A stretch of 64,000 nucleotides of DNA. Source: Flavobacteriales bacterium. Lineage in GTDB: Bacteria > Bacteroidota > Bacteroidia > Flavobacteriales_D > Crocinitomicaceae. A model generated the notes under the pieces. That model had not been told where the DNA came from, did no database searches, and was given only the letters and a program-made list of their open reading frames with translations. Positions 52,661-62,415 of the stretch are shown piece by piece. Positions within the stretch are counted from its first letter, which is position 1; the number at the start of each line of letters is the position of its first letter. Where the stretch lies: contig CANMTO010000005.1 of NCBI GenBank assembly GCA_947500755.1, positions 1-64,000 on the forward strand. The letters are read 5' to 3'. The position numbers and the translations under genes were made by a program.

Positions 52661-53563
52661 ATGTCAATTGAAGTTAAGCATCTAACTAAGTTTTTTGGAG
52701 AGCAAGCCGCCGTTAACGATATTTCGTTTGAAATCGGTAAAGGTGAAATTGTCGCCTTTTTGGGTCCTAATGGAGCGGGGAAGTCTACAACCATGAAAAT
52801 GATTACTGGATATATTCCTGCAAGTGCCGGTACGATTAAAGTGAACGGGATAACGGTAGATGTAGACGATCTTGAAACACGAAAAATTATCGGTTATCTT
52901 CCAGAGAACAACCCCCTATACCTTGACATGTACGTCAAAGAATACCTCCATTTTGTGGGGTCTATTTATAAAGTTTCAGCCTTAAAAAACCGAGTGAATG
53001 AAATGATTCAAATGGTTGGATTGGAACTAGAACAACATAAAAAGATAGGCGCACTTTCGAAGGGATACAAGCAACGGGTGGGGCTAGCACAAGCCTTTAT
53101 TCACGACCCACAAGTGCTGATTTTAGACGAGCCAACCTCGGGGCTTGACCCCAATCAGTTGGTGGAAATTCGAGAGCTGATTAAAACGATTGGCAAAGAA
53201 AAAACGATAATGCTCTCCACCCACATTATGCAAGAAGTTGAAGCCATTTGTGATCGGGTCATTATTATTAATAAAGGAAAGATTGTTGCGAATAATAATC
53301 AGCAAGCCTTAGATTCAAGGCCCGAAGTACAGACGATATACATTGAATTTGAGGGCAATGTAAGTAGCCAGGTACTTTCAAAAATATCGGGGGTAACTAC
53401 GGTTAAATCCTTAGATAACGGTTGGTTAATCGAAGGAAGTACCGACCAAGATCTGCGGAAGAACGTGTCTAAAAAGGCTCAAGAAGCAGGATGGTTAATT
53501 ATGACCTTAAAACTTGAGAAAAAAAGCTTAGAGGCTGTATTCAAGGAACTAACAAAAAACTAG
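52661..53563 (+). CDS. gldA: GldA-type ABC transporter ATP-binding protein
   Basis: 300 residues. Walker A is GPNGAGKST (35-43), the signature is LSKGYKQRVGLAQAF and Walker B is VLILDEPTSGLD; the H-loop is LSTHIMQEVE. The C-terminal ~80 residues (from about 220) match the extension of GldA. With GldF and GldG it forms an ABC complex needed for gliding in Flavobacterium johnsoniae; gldFG are not adjacent here, as in that species. Other DrrA-like ATPases look similar, so the symbol is probable rather than certain. tyrS starts one base after the stop. Confidence 0.78.
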   Translation: MSIEVKHLTKFFGEQAAVNDISFEIGKGEIVAFLGPNGAGKSTTMKMITGYIPASAGTIKVNGITVDVDDLETRKIIGYLPENNPLYLDMYVKEYLHFVGSIYKVSALKNRVNEMIQMVGLELEQHKKIGALSKGYKQRVGLAQAFIHDPQVLILDEPTSGLDPNQLVEIRELIKTIGKEKTIMLSTHIMQEVEAICDRVIIINKGKIVANNNQQALDSRPEVQTIYIEFEGNVSSQVLSKISGVTTVKSLDNGWLIEGSTDQDLRKNVSKKAQEAGWLIMTLKLEKKSLEAVFKELTKN

Positions 53564-53564
53564 G

Positions 53565-54836
53565 ATGAATTTTATTGAAGAAATGACATGGCGAGGTATG
53601 ATTCATGACATCATGCCTGGGACTGAAGAAGCATTAAGCAAGGGGATGAGGAGTGGATATATAGGATTTGACCCAACGGCGGACTCTCTGCACATTGGAA
53701 GTTTAGTTCAAATCATGACCCTCGTGCATTTTCAGCGCGCTGGCCATAAGCCCATCGCCTTAGTTGGAGGTGCCACAGGAATGGTAGGAGACCCTTCTGG
53801 AAAATCTCAAGAGCGGAACTTATTAAACAAAGAAACCCTGGATCATAACATTAAGGGCGTTAGGGAACAACTCACACATTTTTTGGATTTCGACGGACCT
53901 AATGCGGCAGAATTAGTAAACAACTACGATTGGTTTCAACACCTGTCATTTTTAGAGTTCATACGCGATGTGGGTAAACATATCAGTGTCAATTATATGA
54001 TGGCTAAAGATTCGGTTAAAAATCGCTTAGAAACAGGTATGTCGTTTACCGAGTTCTCCTATCAATTGGTTCAAGGATATGATTTTTACTACTTAAACCA
54101 GCATAAAAACTGTGTCGTTCAGCTCGGAGGCTCTGATCAGTGGGGAAATATTGTGACCGGAACTGAGCTTATTCGAAGGAAGTCGGGCGGTGAGGCGTAC
54201 GCCGTGACCACACCTCTCATCAAAAAAGCGGATGGCAGTAAATTCGGGAAAACCGAAGGAGGTAATGTTTGGTTATCGAAAGAACGCACCAGTCCGTATA
54301 AATTTTACCAATATTGGCTCAATACGAGCGATGCGGATGCCCAAAATTATATTCGCATCTTTACCTTATTGTCTAAATCGGAAATTGAGCAATTAGAAAG
54401 CCAACATCAAGAAGCCCCTCATTTACGTAGCTTGCAAAAAGCACTCGCCGAAGACGTTACAAAACGGGTTCATGGAGAGAAAGAACTTGAGGCCGCAATT
54501 AATGCATCTGAAATCCTTTTTGGCAAGGCCACTAAAGAGAATTTACAAAAGCTTTCAATAGAGGATTTCTTGGCTGTATTTGAAGGGGTGCCGCAAGCCA
54601 TTATATCGAAATCTTTGATTTCTGATGGGTTATCTGTGGTTGATGCCCTGGTAAAAGAATCGAATTTCCTTGCCTCTAACGGAGAAGCGCGGCGCGAATT
54701 AAAAGCCAATGCAATCTCTGTAAATAAGGAAAAGGTAGAAGAATCCTTTGTCTTAAATGAAAGTCATTTGTTAAACAATCAATTCATCTTACTCGGTAAA
54801 GGAAAAAAAACCAACTTTATTCTCAGGTGCCAGTAA
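53565..54836 (+). CDS. tyrS: Tyrosyl-tRNA synthetase
   Basis: 423 residues. Class I signatures are HIGSL (43-47, HIGH variant) and KFGKT (about 226-230, KMSKS variant), with the tyrosine-binding stretch QLGGSDQWGNI. A C-terminal S4 RNA-binding domain (about 355-423) contacts the tRNA. Full-length. It lies one base after gldA and is cotranscribed with it. Confidence 0.97.
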   Translation: MNFIEEMTWRGMIHDIMPGTEEALSKGMRSGYIGFDPTADSLHIGSLVQIMTLVHFQRAGHKPIALVGGATGMVGDPSGKSQERNLLNKETLDHNIKGVREQLTHFLDFDGPNAAELVNNYDWFQHLSFLEFIRDVGKHISVNYMMAKDSVKNRLETGMSFTEFSYQLVQGYDFYYLNQHKNCVVQLGGSDQWGNIVTGTELIRRKSGGEAYAVTTPLIKKADGSKFGKTEGGNVWLSKERTSPYKFYQYWLNTSDADAQNYIRIFTLLSKSEIEQLESQHQEAPHLRSLQKALAEDVTKRVHGEKELEAAINASEILFGKATKENLQKLSIEDFLAVFEGVPQAIISKSLISDGLSVVDALVKESNFLASNGEARRELKANAISVNKEKVEESFVLNESHLLNNQFILLGKGKKTNFILRCQ

Positions 54837-54882
54837 CTATTTCGTGGCACAATCATTGATTTAGTAATTTGAAATCATTGCC

Positions 54883-55674
54883 ATGAAAACAACAGGTTAT
54901 TTTATTGGGCTTGCATGCGCTTGCATCCTATTACTTTCTGCGAGTAACTCGCGCGAATATCCAGAAATCGAAAATGAATCTTTTAAAATCGGAGAAAAGC
55001 TAAGGTATCGGATCAGTTATGGATTTATAGATGCCGGTGAAGCCACATTAGAAACTAAATATACCGACAAAAAGGGGGATAACCGAAGTTTATATCATGT
55101 AGTTGGAATTGGCAAAACCCTGGGTGCCTTTAATTCGGTATTTAAAGTGGATGATCGATATGAATCGTATATCGACAAAAAAAGCATTATGCCATGGTAT
55201 TTTGTGAGAAGAGTGGATGAGGGGGGCTATAAAATCAAACAAGATTATACCTTCAAACACAACGTAGAAAAGGTGGATAACGGAAAAGGGAAAACCTTCA
55301 AAACTCCGATGGGTGTACAAGACATGATCTCCTGTTTTTACTATGCCCGAACCCTTGATTTTAAACACATAAAAAAAGGAACGGTATTCTCCATTCCATG
55401 TTTCATGGATGATGAACTTTTTACGCTAAAAATCAAGTATAAAGGGGATGAAGAAATAAACATTCGCAAGGGAACCTTTCGATGCATGCGTTTTGTTCCC
55501 GTGGTTCAAACGGGACGATATTTCAAACATGAGGACGACGTTAGCTTTTGGATTACCAAGGACAAAAACAGAATCCCCATATTAGTGAAAGCAAAAATCC
55601 CTGTTGGAAATGTGAAGATGCACCTTGTTGGGTGGTATGGCCTTAAAAACGAATTAAGCAGTAAGATTAAATAA
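54883..55674 (+). CDS. DUF3108 family protein
   Basis: 263 residues with an N-terminal hydrophobic signal ([20 protein letters not shown]). The beta-rich body carries the family landmarks [35 protein letters not shown] and KGTFRCMRF. The family is periplasmic or outer-membrane associated in Bacteroidota and has no settled function; related folds bind lipids or LPS. Its 3' end overlaps queA (convergent) by 8 bases. Confidence 0.82.
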   Translation: MKTTGYFIGLACACILLLSASNSREYPEIENESFKIGEKLRYRISYGFIDAGEATLETKYTDKKGDNRSLYHVVGIGKTLGAFNSVFKVDDRYESYIDKKSIMPWYFVRRVDEGGYKIKQDYTFKHNVEKVDNGKGKTFKTPMGVQDMISCFYYARTLDFKHIKKGTVFSIPCFMDDELFTLKIKYKGDEEINIRKGTFRCMRFVPVVQTGRYFKHEDDVSFWITKDKNRIPILVKAKIPVGNVKMHLVGWYGLKNELSSKIK

Positions 55675-56725
55675 TCAGCATGGCATCGCCATACGAATAG
55701 AATCGGTACTTTTCCTTAATTGCTTCATGATAAGCCTCCATCATTAATTCATGCCCCATGAACGCAGAGATCATCATTAATAAGGTAGATAAGGGCGTAT
55801 GAAAGTTTGTGATTAAGCAATCGGCAACCATAAAATCATAGGGCGGAAAAATAAATTTGTTGGTCCACCCATTGTATGGTTTTAACATCCCTTCCGTAGA
55901 AACGGACGATTCAATGGCGCGCATGCTCGTTGTTCCTACCGCACACACCTTTTTCTTGTTACGCTTAGCCTCATTTACAATGTTTACTGCTTTTTCTGAG
56001 ATTATTGCTTGCTCTGAGTCCATCTTGTGTTTCGTGAGGTCCTCTACCTCCACCGAACGGAATGTTCCCAATCCAACGTGAAGGGTTAACTCTGCAAAAT
56101 TTACCCCTTTTAATTCTAATCGCTTCAATAATTCACGAGAGAAATGTAATCCAGCCGTTGGAGCAGCAACCGCTCCTTCTTCCTTGGCGAAAATTGTTTG
56201 ATACATTTCCTCATCCATAGGCTCTACCTCACGTTTAATGTATTTAGGAAGCGGTGTTTCACCGAGCTCTGTAATAATCTTCTTAAACTCTTCGTAGGGT
56301 CCGTCAAATAAAAATCTAAGGGTTCTTCCACGCGAAGTAGTATTGTCAATGACCTCAGCAACCAAAGAATCATCTTCACCAAAATATAACTTATTTCCAA
56401 TGCGTATTTTTCGGGCAGGATCCACTAAAACATCCCATAAAAAGCTCTCTCGGTTCAATTCTCGGAGCAAAAACACCTCGATTTTAGCCCCTGTTTTTTC
56501 TTTATTACCGTACATCCGAGCAGGAAAAACTCGCGTATTGTTTAAAATCATCACATCCCCCTCGTCAAAATAAGAAAGCACATCCTTAAATAACTTGTGT
56601 TCAATCTTACGGGTTTTTCGATTAATGACCATAAGGCGACATTCGTCGCGATTTTCTGAAGGATATTCTGCGATTAATTCTTGGGGAAGATCGAAGTTGA
56701 ACTCCGATAATTTCATTTTACTCAT
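55667..56725 (-). CDS. queA: S-adenosylmethionine:tRNA ribosyltransferase-isomerase
   Basis: 352 residues, normal length. It transfers and isomerises the ribosyl part of SAM onto 7-aminomethyl-deazaguanine in tRNA, giving epoxyqueuosine. Landmarks: [47 protein letters not shown] and [11 protein letters not shown]. Start ATG 56725; a second ATG three codons on (56716) is also possible. Confidence 0.96.
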   Translation of the reverse strand: MSKMKLSEFNFDLPQELIAEYPSENRDECRLMVINRKTRKIEHKLFKDVLSYFDEGDVMILNNTRVFPARMYGNKEKTGAKIEVFLLRELNRESFLWDVLVDPARKIRIGNKLYFGEDDSLVAEVIDNTTSRGRTLRFLFDGPYEEFKKIITELGETPLPKYIKREVEPMDEEMYQTIFAKEEGAVAAPTAGLHFSRELLKRLELKGVNFAELTLHVGLGTFRSVEVEDLTKHKMDSEQAIISEKAVNIVNEAKRNKKKVCAVGTTSMRAIESSVSTEGMLKPYNGWTNKFIFPPYDFMVADCLITNFHTPLSTLLMMISAFMGHELMMEAYHEAIKEKYRFYSYGDAMLII

Positions 56726-56742
56726 ATGTTCTAAATAGGGAG

Positions 56743-56774
56743 CAAAGATACAACCCTAAACTAGCGTTTGTCAA
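56743..56774 (-). promoter_or_regulatory. queA promoter
   Basis: On the minus strand TTG (56774-56772), 21-base spacer, TATCTTTG (56750-56743), with a 17-base leader to the ATG. Confidence 0.65.
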
Positions 56775-56889
56775 GTTTTCGCGGATGTATTTTGTGTTTC
56801 CTTTGAAAACACTGACTAAAATCAGTAAAAAACACAGCAATCATCATTCTTTAACGTAAGGAATTAGAAGAATTTTGACAAAAAAACTA

Positions 56890-57153
56890 ATGAATTTAGA
56901 AAATCACTTTGAAAGCGAGTATAACCGATTTGGACTTATTCCAATTCTTATCTTACTCGTCGGTTGTCTAGGTGGAATCACTGTAGGCATGGGGGCAATT
57001 CAGGATACTTGGGCATTAATCCTGGTGGTTTTACCTACGATGTTAACCTTAAGTTTATTGCTTGCCGTGTCGCCTATGAAATGGATTTATAAAGCAACTA
57101 GTATTACCATTGTAATTGACCTATTGCTAATCGCCTACTATTTATTTCAGTAA
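56890..57153 (+). CDS. Small membrane protein of unknown function
   Basis: 87 residues from ATG 56890 (MNLENHFESEYNRFG); an in-frame TTG 15 bases upstream is less likely. Three hydrophobic segments at about 15-34, 41-60 and 68-87 fill most of the protein, so it should be an inner-membrane protein with a short cytoplasmic N-terminus. Not recognised. It lies alone, divergent from queA with a 164-base gap, and convergent with the SGNH-LysM gene. A TATTTTG box at about 56788 with TTTG 17 bases upstream is a weak promoter candidate. Confidence 0.6.
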   Translation: MNLENHFESEYNRFGLIPILILLVGCLGGITVGMGAIQDTWALILVVLPTMLTLSLLLAVSPMKWIYKATSITIVIDLLLIAYYLFQ

Positions 57154-57231
57154 TTGGGGTGCAACTAATCCTTGAAAAAACAGACACTAAGAACATACAC
57201 ACCTACCGTTCAAGGCTAGGTCTAGCGCTTA

Positions 57232-58623
57232 TTACGGAATTTTTAAGCGCTGCCCCACACGAATAGTATCTGAAGAAAGGCCATTAGCTCGTTTAAGCGC
57301 TGCAACCGTGGTGTGGTTTCTACTGGCAATTGCCGATAAGGTGTCCCCTGATTTAACTACATAATATGATTTCGGTTTTGGTGTAAAAGGTTCAGCAACG
57401 TTGTCCTTATATTCTTTTAATGGAATGCGTAATTCCTCCAAGGGTTTATCTGCGCTCAAGGCCTTTAATGTATTCATGAAGGAGGTATACAAGAGCCCTC
57501 CTTTCACTTGATAACCACTCTTAGTGAGATGTATATGGTCACTTTTTGCATAACCCAAGGTTGCCCACGTTCGTATGGTATTCAAGCCCCCGGATAAATC
57601 ATACCAATTCCAAAATAAACAATCATTTTTTTTGGCTAAACTATCCATGAGATCGCGAAACAAAACCCCTGCGGTAATGGGATGTTTTTTATAGTACAAA
57701 TCTTGGGTGCTTGTTAACACTATCAAGACCTCAGGCACCATGGATTTCCACCAGCTTATGGCTTTTTCTACCTCCAACGGAAGCTTAGGGTCTATCTTAT
57801 TCTCATACAAAATATCGTTGGTTCCAAAGTCCAATATCACGATGTCTGGGTTAATCACAGGGATTTGCTCTGGAAGTTTCTCCAAAATCAATATCGATCT
57901 AAATGCCGCTGCACCCACTCCGGTTGAATGATAAACGATTCCTCGACTTGCTTCGTGCTCTACATTGATTCCATAAAACCTAAATCGCTCAGATTCCGTA
58001 CTTTTCTTTAAAATTAACTGAATCGAACGAATGGAATCAGTCCAAGAGAAGGATACTCCCTGGGGTATGAATCTTAATGCGCTTATTATGGAATCATTAA
58101 CCTTGACCTCCAACTTCATAGACCTGTCATCCTGTTCATACATCACCGTTACCATGTTTAGGTTCGGTGCAATGGCCTTTTTCATCCCAAAGCTGAGTGA
58201 AGCAAGTGTATCCATGGTTTCAACCACCATGCCACAAACCCCTAACGGCAATTCCTGCTTTTTTCCCTGATAGCTTTTATTGTAAGTCCATTTCCCTGTA
58301 AACGTCGAAGTATAATTAATTGAGGAGTAGGTGTTGGCGGCCCCGTAACTGAATAACAAGCCCCTGCCGCCATTACCGAAGGACTCCTGAAACAGATTCC
58401 GAGCAACCGTGGTAGGATTCTCCGCTTGAATATGGCTTCCTCCATAATGAAGTATTACCAATTTATTAGAATCAACCGCATCAAACTGTAGTTTCAGGCG
58501 ACTTAAGGTTTCTGAACTATATCCTTGAATGTAGGCAAAAGAAGAGTCAATCTTTAGCTCGGCGGGGAGCTGTGCGAACGCAGAAAAAACGACAAGAAAA
58601 AAAATAGCAGTAATACTTCTCAT
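57232..58623 (-). CDS. Secreted SGNH-hydrolase-like protein with LysM domain
   Basis: 463 residues with a signal peptide (MRSITAIFFLVVFSAFAQ). SGNH blocks are seen: block I HYGGSHIQ (S63; Gly replaces the usual Asp before Ser), block III FGTND (N269) and block V SDHIHLT (D362, H365). A LysM domain (420-463, YVVKSGDTLSAIASRN...GQRLKIP) closes the protein and should bind peptidoglycan or chitin-like glycans. Acetyl-esterase or acetyltransferase activity on a glycan is inferred from its operon partners (DHHW and MBOAT genes). Start ATG 58623 overlaps the DHHW stop (ATGA). Confidence 0.85.
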   Translation of the reverse strand: MRSITAIFFLVVFSAFAQLPAELKIDSSFAYIQGYSSETLSRLKLQFDAVDSNKLVILHYGGSHIQAENPTTVARNLFQESFGNGGRGLLFSYGAANTYSSINYTSTFTGKWTYNKSYQGKKQELPLGVCGMVVETMDTLASLSFGMKKAIAPNLNMVTVMYEQDDRSMKLEVKVNDSIISALRFIPQGVSFSWTDSIRSIQLILKKSTESERFRFYGINVEHEASRGIVYHSTGVGAAAFRSILILEKLPEQIPVINPDIVILDFGTNDILYENKIDPKLPLEVEKAISWWKSMVPEVLIVLTSTQDLYYKKHPITAGVLFRDLMDSLAKKNDCLFWNWYDLSGGLNTIRTWATLGYAKSDHIHLTKSGYQVKGGLLYTSFMNTLKALSADKPLEELRIPLKEYKDNVAEPFTPKPKSYYVVKSGDTLSAIASRNHTTVAALKRANGLSSDTIRVGQRLKIP

Positions 58624-59951
58624 TCCGTTTCGGTACTATCCACGCTCGGAGTTGGTTCAACATTGGGATCAAGCACCTCAGGATTGGCAGTTGGTACGTA
58701 TATGCCACTTTGTGTGGTCAGCCTTCGCATCATGCCAATTGTACCTTTACTCATGGCAGCGTACATACCAACGGCAAAAACGATGTCATTAATGTTATTC
58801 TCCTTAATGATCTTCGTTAAATTCTGTTTAGAATATCGCAAATCAACTACCCAAATTTCTTGATAATGATTCACCAAAAATACCGCGAAGGCATTTCCCA
58901 TTGAATTTTTAATTACCACCGCTTTCTTCCCGTTTTTTATTCCCGTTTGAATTCGAATTAAGGGCTCATCTCCCCCTAAAAAAGTTGAATAGGTATTGCC
59001 TCCTGAGCTGCTCTCATAAAACACCTTAGTTTTTGAAGGTTTATCCGTATTGTATGGCCCAAATTTAACTGCCTCCGTTTGAACTTTCGGTACCCAATAC
59101 TCCATGGTGTCTGGGTGGGCACGGACGGTTGGATCTTGTGTATGTTGGTACATTGTGCCAAGGAAATTATACTTTACTTTCTTGGTCATTTTTTCCATTG
59201 GGACCGCCTCTAAGCCTGCCGCGTTACAGAATGCAACATATCCGTAATATGCCCCCAAAGGTTTCCAATGGTGGTCTGTCCCGAAGTACAACTTGGTATT
59301 CGAATGTTCATTTAATTCATTAAACACATCACAAAAAATAGCACCATCTTTAAGGTTGTTTTTAATGGCCAAAAGGGTACGTTTATTTTGACTGTTATAA
59401 TGCGTGTATTTCTCTACCGGAATAAAGGCTGAGGACAGGGGTGCCACCGCAGAAAATACCCGAACGCCTTTAAAGGTTCGAGCGTATTCATTAACCATTT
59501 CCGCAAAATACTTTGACATGGCCGAACTACCCCCTCCCATGGGATACACGCAGCCATCGATGATGAGCATGGATCCCGCGTACTTTTCTTCAAATTCATC
59601 CAGAAAATCCAATTGATTCTTAGTACTGTCTGTGGATTCACCTTGAGTTTTAGTTCGCCTCTTCGGAAGTACAACTACCCGTTCGCTATTTTTAAGCTGA
59701 AATCCTTTAGCTGCATGAAAATAATCAGTAGAGGAAATAAAACTCGTTCTGAATGGGAAATGATCGTCAATGTACTTATCGACTTGTTTAGTCCATGTTC
59801 CCGCTAAGTATTCTTTTGAATTAAAGCTTGGAAAAGTTGCCAGTTTCCGTTTTTCGTTGTCTGATTTAACCGACTTTGGCATAAAAAAGTAGGCCACCGG
59901 GAAACCCAATACAAAAACAAAAAACAAGAAAACGTTTATCTTTTTATCCAT
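58620..59951 (-). CDS. DHHW-family AlgJ/AlgX-like protein
   Basis: 443 residues. One N-terminal membrane helix (about 6-25) anchors a periplasmic domain. The name-giving motif DHHW is at 226-229 (FGTDHHWKPLGAYYGY), with the Asp-His pair of an SGNH-like acetyltransferase; the probable nucleophile is the Ser of IKNSMGNAF near 365. AlgJ and AlgX receive or transfer acetyl groups during alginate acetylation. Start is ATG 59951, sharing one base with the MBOAT stop (TGATG); an in-frame TTG precedes it. An acidic, proline-rich tail ends the protein. Confidence 0.88.
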   Translation of the reverse strand: MDKKINVFLFFVFVLGFPVAYFFMPKSVKSDNEKRKLATFPSFNSKEYLAGTWTKQVDKYIDDHFPFRTSFISSTDYFHAAKGFQLKNSERVVVLPKRRTKTQGESTDSTKNQLDFLDEFEEKYAGSMLIIDGCVYPMGGGSSAMSKYFAEMVNEYARTFKGVRVFSAVAPLSSAFIPVEKYTHYNSQNKRTLLAIKNNLKDGAIFCDVFNELNEHSNTKLYFGTDHHWKPLGAYYGYVAFCNAAGLEAVPMEKMTKKVKYNFLGTMYQHTQDPTVRAHPDTMEYWVPKVQTEAVKFGPYNTDKPSKTKVFYESSSGGNTYSTFLGGDEPLIRIQTGIKNGKKAVVIKNSMGNAFAVFLVNHYQEIWVVDLRYSKQNLTKIIKENNINDIVFAVGMYAAMSKGTIGMMRRLTTQSGIYVPTANPEVLDPNVEPTPSVDSTETE

Positions 59952-61345
59952 CAAAATCGAGTATATAGAAAGGGGTTAAACGTTGCATTAACAAGCAGCA
60001 TGGTAGATAATATTAAAAGAAAGGCATTAGCGAATGGCCTAACATACGCATATCGAATAGCAACTCGATTTCTAAAGGGGTGTTCTTGCGTATAGATTTC
60101 ATCCCATGGAATACACAATAATACAACTAAAACAAACCAAAATGCATGCGTCGTGATGTCTGATAAAAATCCCGGATTAACCGCATGTTTTGAGTAGAAT
60201 AAGTTCCCAATAAAGTAACTTAATTGATTGAAATCCACAAAGTAAAAAATTGCTCTACTGAACACAATTAAGACCAAGGTGTAGCCGTGTTTTAGAAAGC
60301 GAGGGGTTTTATCCAATACAAATTTCAAGTGTTTTTCTAACACCATAAGAACACCGAAATAGGTTCCCCAAAGGGCGAAGTTCCAATTTGCTCCATGCCA
60401 AAAACCGGTTAAAAACCAAACAATTAAGATATTTCTATCCTGATGTTTTCGATTTCCACCAAGTGGGATATACACGTAGTCTCGGAAAAATCGTCCTAAC
60501 GAAATATGCCATCGGCGATAAAAATCTCCTACTGAAATCGCGGCATACGGATGCTTAAAATTCTCATGAAAATCAAACCCGAACAATTTGGCTAAGCCAA
60601 TTGCCATGTCTGAATATCCTGAGAAATCAAAATACAACTGTATTGAAAACATCGCAATTCCAAACCAGCCTTCGTACGAAGACAAGGAATATAACTGTGT
60701 ATCCAAGTATTTATCTACCAATACCCCTGCTACATTGGCAATCGCTACCTTTTTAAACAAGCCAATACAAAACCTCGTGATACCATCACTCATCCTGGAC
60801 CAATCGACGGTTCGTTTCTCCACCTGTTCTGAAATCTGACTGTAGCGAACGATCGGACCAGCAACTAAATGCTGAAACAAACTAATAAACATTAAAAAGT
60901 TGAGGGGATTGCGTTGTGCCTTAATCTCTCCACGGTAGATGTCAACCACATAAGAAATGACCATGAAGGTATAAAATGAAATGCCAACCGGTAAGGAATT
61001 TTGAGGACGATCAAACGGCAGCGGAAACAAATAATTGAGGTTATCGTAGATAAATCCGCCATATTTATAGGCTACCAATAGCCCGATATTCACTAAAATA
61101 CTGGCAATTAAACCAACCTTCGCCCAAGGGGTTCCGCGTTTTTTTTCAATGTAAAGTCCGGTAGAAAAGTCAAATAATGCGGTAAAAACCATTAAAAAGA
61201 TCCACATGGGTTCTGCCCATGCATAAAACACTAGGGAAAAAATCGTAAGAAATATATTTCGGAAAAGGTCGTTCTTGGTCGAATAATGAAATAAGAGACT
61301 CAAGGGTAGAAACAAGTATAGAAAGGTCAAACTTGAAAATACCAT
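59951..61345 (-). CDS. MBOAT-family O-acyltransferase (AlgI-like)
   Basis: 464 residues with about ten to twelve membrane helices. The MBOAT signatures are RRWHISLGRFFRDYVYIPLGG (H280) and GFWHGANWNF (H317, the invariant active-site His). AlgI/PatA-type proteins move acetyl groups across the inner membrane to periplasmic transferases, here most likely the DHHW protein encoded next. The target could be an exopolysaccharide or peptidoglycan; no alginate genes are present. First gene of the trio. Confidence 0.92.
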   Translation of the reverse strand: MVFSSLTFLYLFLPLSLLFHYSTKNDLFRNIFLTIFSLVFYAWAEPMWIFLMVFTALFDFSTGLYIEKKRGTPWAKVGLIASILVNIGLLVAYKYGGFIYDNLNYLFPLPFDRPQNSLPVGISFYTFMVISYVVDIYRGEIKAQRNPLNFLMFISLFQHLVAGPIVRYSQISEQVEKRTVDWSRMSDGITRFCIGLFKKVAIANVAGVLVDKYLDTQLYSLSSYEGWFGIAMFSIQLYFDFSGYSDMAIGLAKLFGFDFHENFKHPYAAISVGDFYRRWHISLGRFFRDYVYIPLGGNRKHQDRNILIVWFLTGFWHGANWNFALWGTYFGVLMVLEKHLKFVLDKTPRFLKHGYTLVLIVFSRAIFYFVDFNQLSYFIGNLFYSKHAVNPGFLSDITTHAFWFVLVVLLCIPWDEIYTQEHPFRNRVAIRYAYVRPFANAFLLILSTMLLVNATFNPFLYTRF

Positions 61346-61454
61346 AGGCTACGAATTCGATTAAATTTAGGATAACGAATTTAACCACATTCTACCGAAG
61401 AAAAAAATTCGGGGCGGAAAGGTGAACTAGAACCCAAGAAAATCTAACTTATAA

Positions 61455-62408
61455 TCAGTTTTTTCTAGCAAGCACGCGTGCTGCGGCAAGCACGATATCC
61501 GTTGTTTCAAGGTGATATTTTTTTAACAACTCATTCGGTGTACCACTTTCGCCAAACGTATCATTAACGGCTACAAATTCTTGCGGAGCCGGACTACTTT
61601 TAGACAGCACTTGCGCAACGGCATCGCCAAGGCCACCATTCATCATATGTTCTTCCGCCGTGACAACACAGCCCGTTTTAGCTACAGAACTCAAAATAGC
61701 AGCGGTATCTAATGGTTTAATCGTATGCATATTAATCACCTCCGCAGAAATTCCTTGCTCCGCTAACTGTACTTGAGCCTCTAAGGCTTTCCAAACCATG
61801 TGTCCGCAAGCGATAATGGTTACATCCGTACCTTGAACCAACAGATCAGCTTTTCCGATTTGAAAGACCGCATCTTCCGGTGTAAAAATTGGAACGGATG
61901 GTCTTCCGAAACGCAAATATACGGGTCCATCCCATGCTGCAATGGCTAAGGTAGCTTGAAGGGTTTGGTTGTAATCTGCGGGAACTACAACGGTCATGTT
62001 AGGAAGCATTCTCATCATACCGATATCCTCTAATACCTGGTGGGTTGCTCCATCCTCACCAAGCGTCAACCCGGCATGAGAAGCACAAATTTTTACATTT
62101 TTACGAGAATAAGCCACGCTTTGACGAATTTGGTCATAGACGCGTGACGTAGAAAAATTGGCAAAGGTTCCGGTAAAGGGAATTTTACCACCAATAGTCA
62201 TTCCCGCTGCAATTCCAATCATGTTTGCTTCGGCGATTCCAATCTGAAAAAAGCGATCGGGATGGTTTTTCTGAAACGCATCCATTTTTAATGACCCGGT
62301 AAGGTCTGCACACAATGCCACAACCTCAGGGTTAGTCTCTCCTAATAGTCTCAATCCTTCTCCAAACCCAGAGCGTGTATCTTTATTGCCAAATGTCTTA
62401 AGTGCCAT
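61455..62408 (-). CDS. Transketolase, C-terminal subunit
   Basis: 317 residues, equal to the pyrimidine-binding and C-terminal domains of transketolase. Landmarks: [30 protein letters not shown] (with the Glu that activates thiamine diphosphate), LGEDGATHQ and VPADYNQT. It needs the N-terminal subunit, encoded at 63778 onward on the same strand. Acts in the pentose phosphate pathway. An eight-base gap separates it from the vWA gene upstream. Confidence 0.93.
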   Translation of the reverse strand: MALKTFGNKDTRSGFGEGLRLLGETNPEVVALCADLTGSLKMDAFQKNHPDRFFQIGIAEANMIGIAAGMTIGGKIPFTGTFANFSTSRVYDQIRQSVAYSRKNVKICASHAGLTLGEDGATHQVLEDIGMMRMLPNMTVVVPADYNQTLQATLAIAAWDGPVYLRFGRPSVPIFTPEDAVFQIGKADLLVQGTDVTIIACGHMVWKALEAQVQLAEQGISAEVINMHTIKPLDTAAILSSVAKTGCVVTAEEHMMNGGLGDAVAQVLSKSSPAPQEFVAVNDTFGESGTPNELLKKYHLETTDIVLAAARVLARKN

Positions 62409-62415
62409 AAGTTCT

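Noticed and set aside
57224-57251. Inverted repeat AGCGCTTA / TAAGCGCT around the stop of the SGNH-LysM gene
   Set aside because: Twelve-base loop, no T-tract on either strand; probably chance, not called as a terminator.
61398-61416. CCGAA / TTCGG inverted repeat upstream of the MBOAT gene
   Set aside because: Only five pairs with an A-rich loop and no clear T-tract after it.
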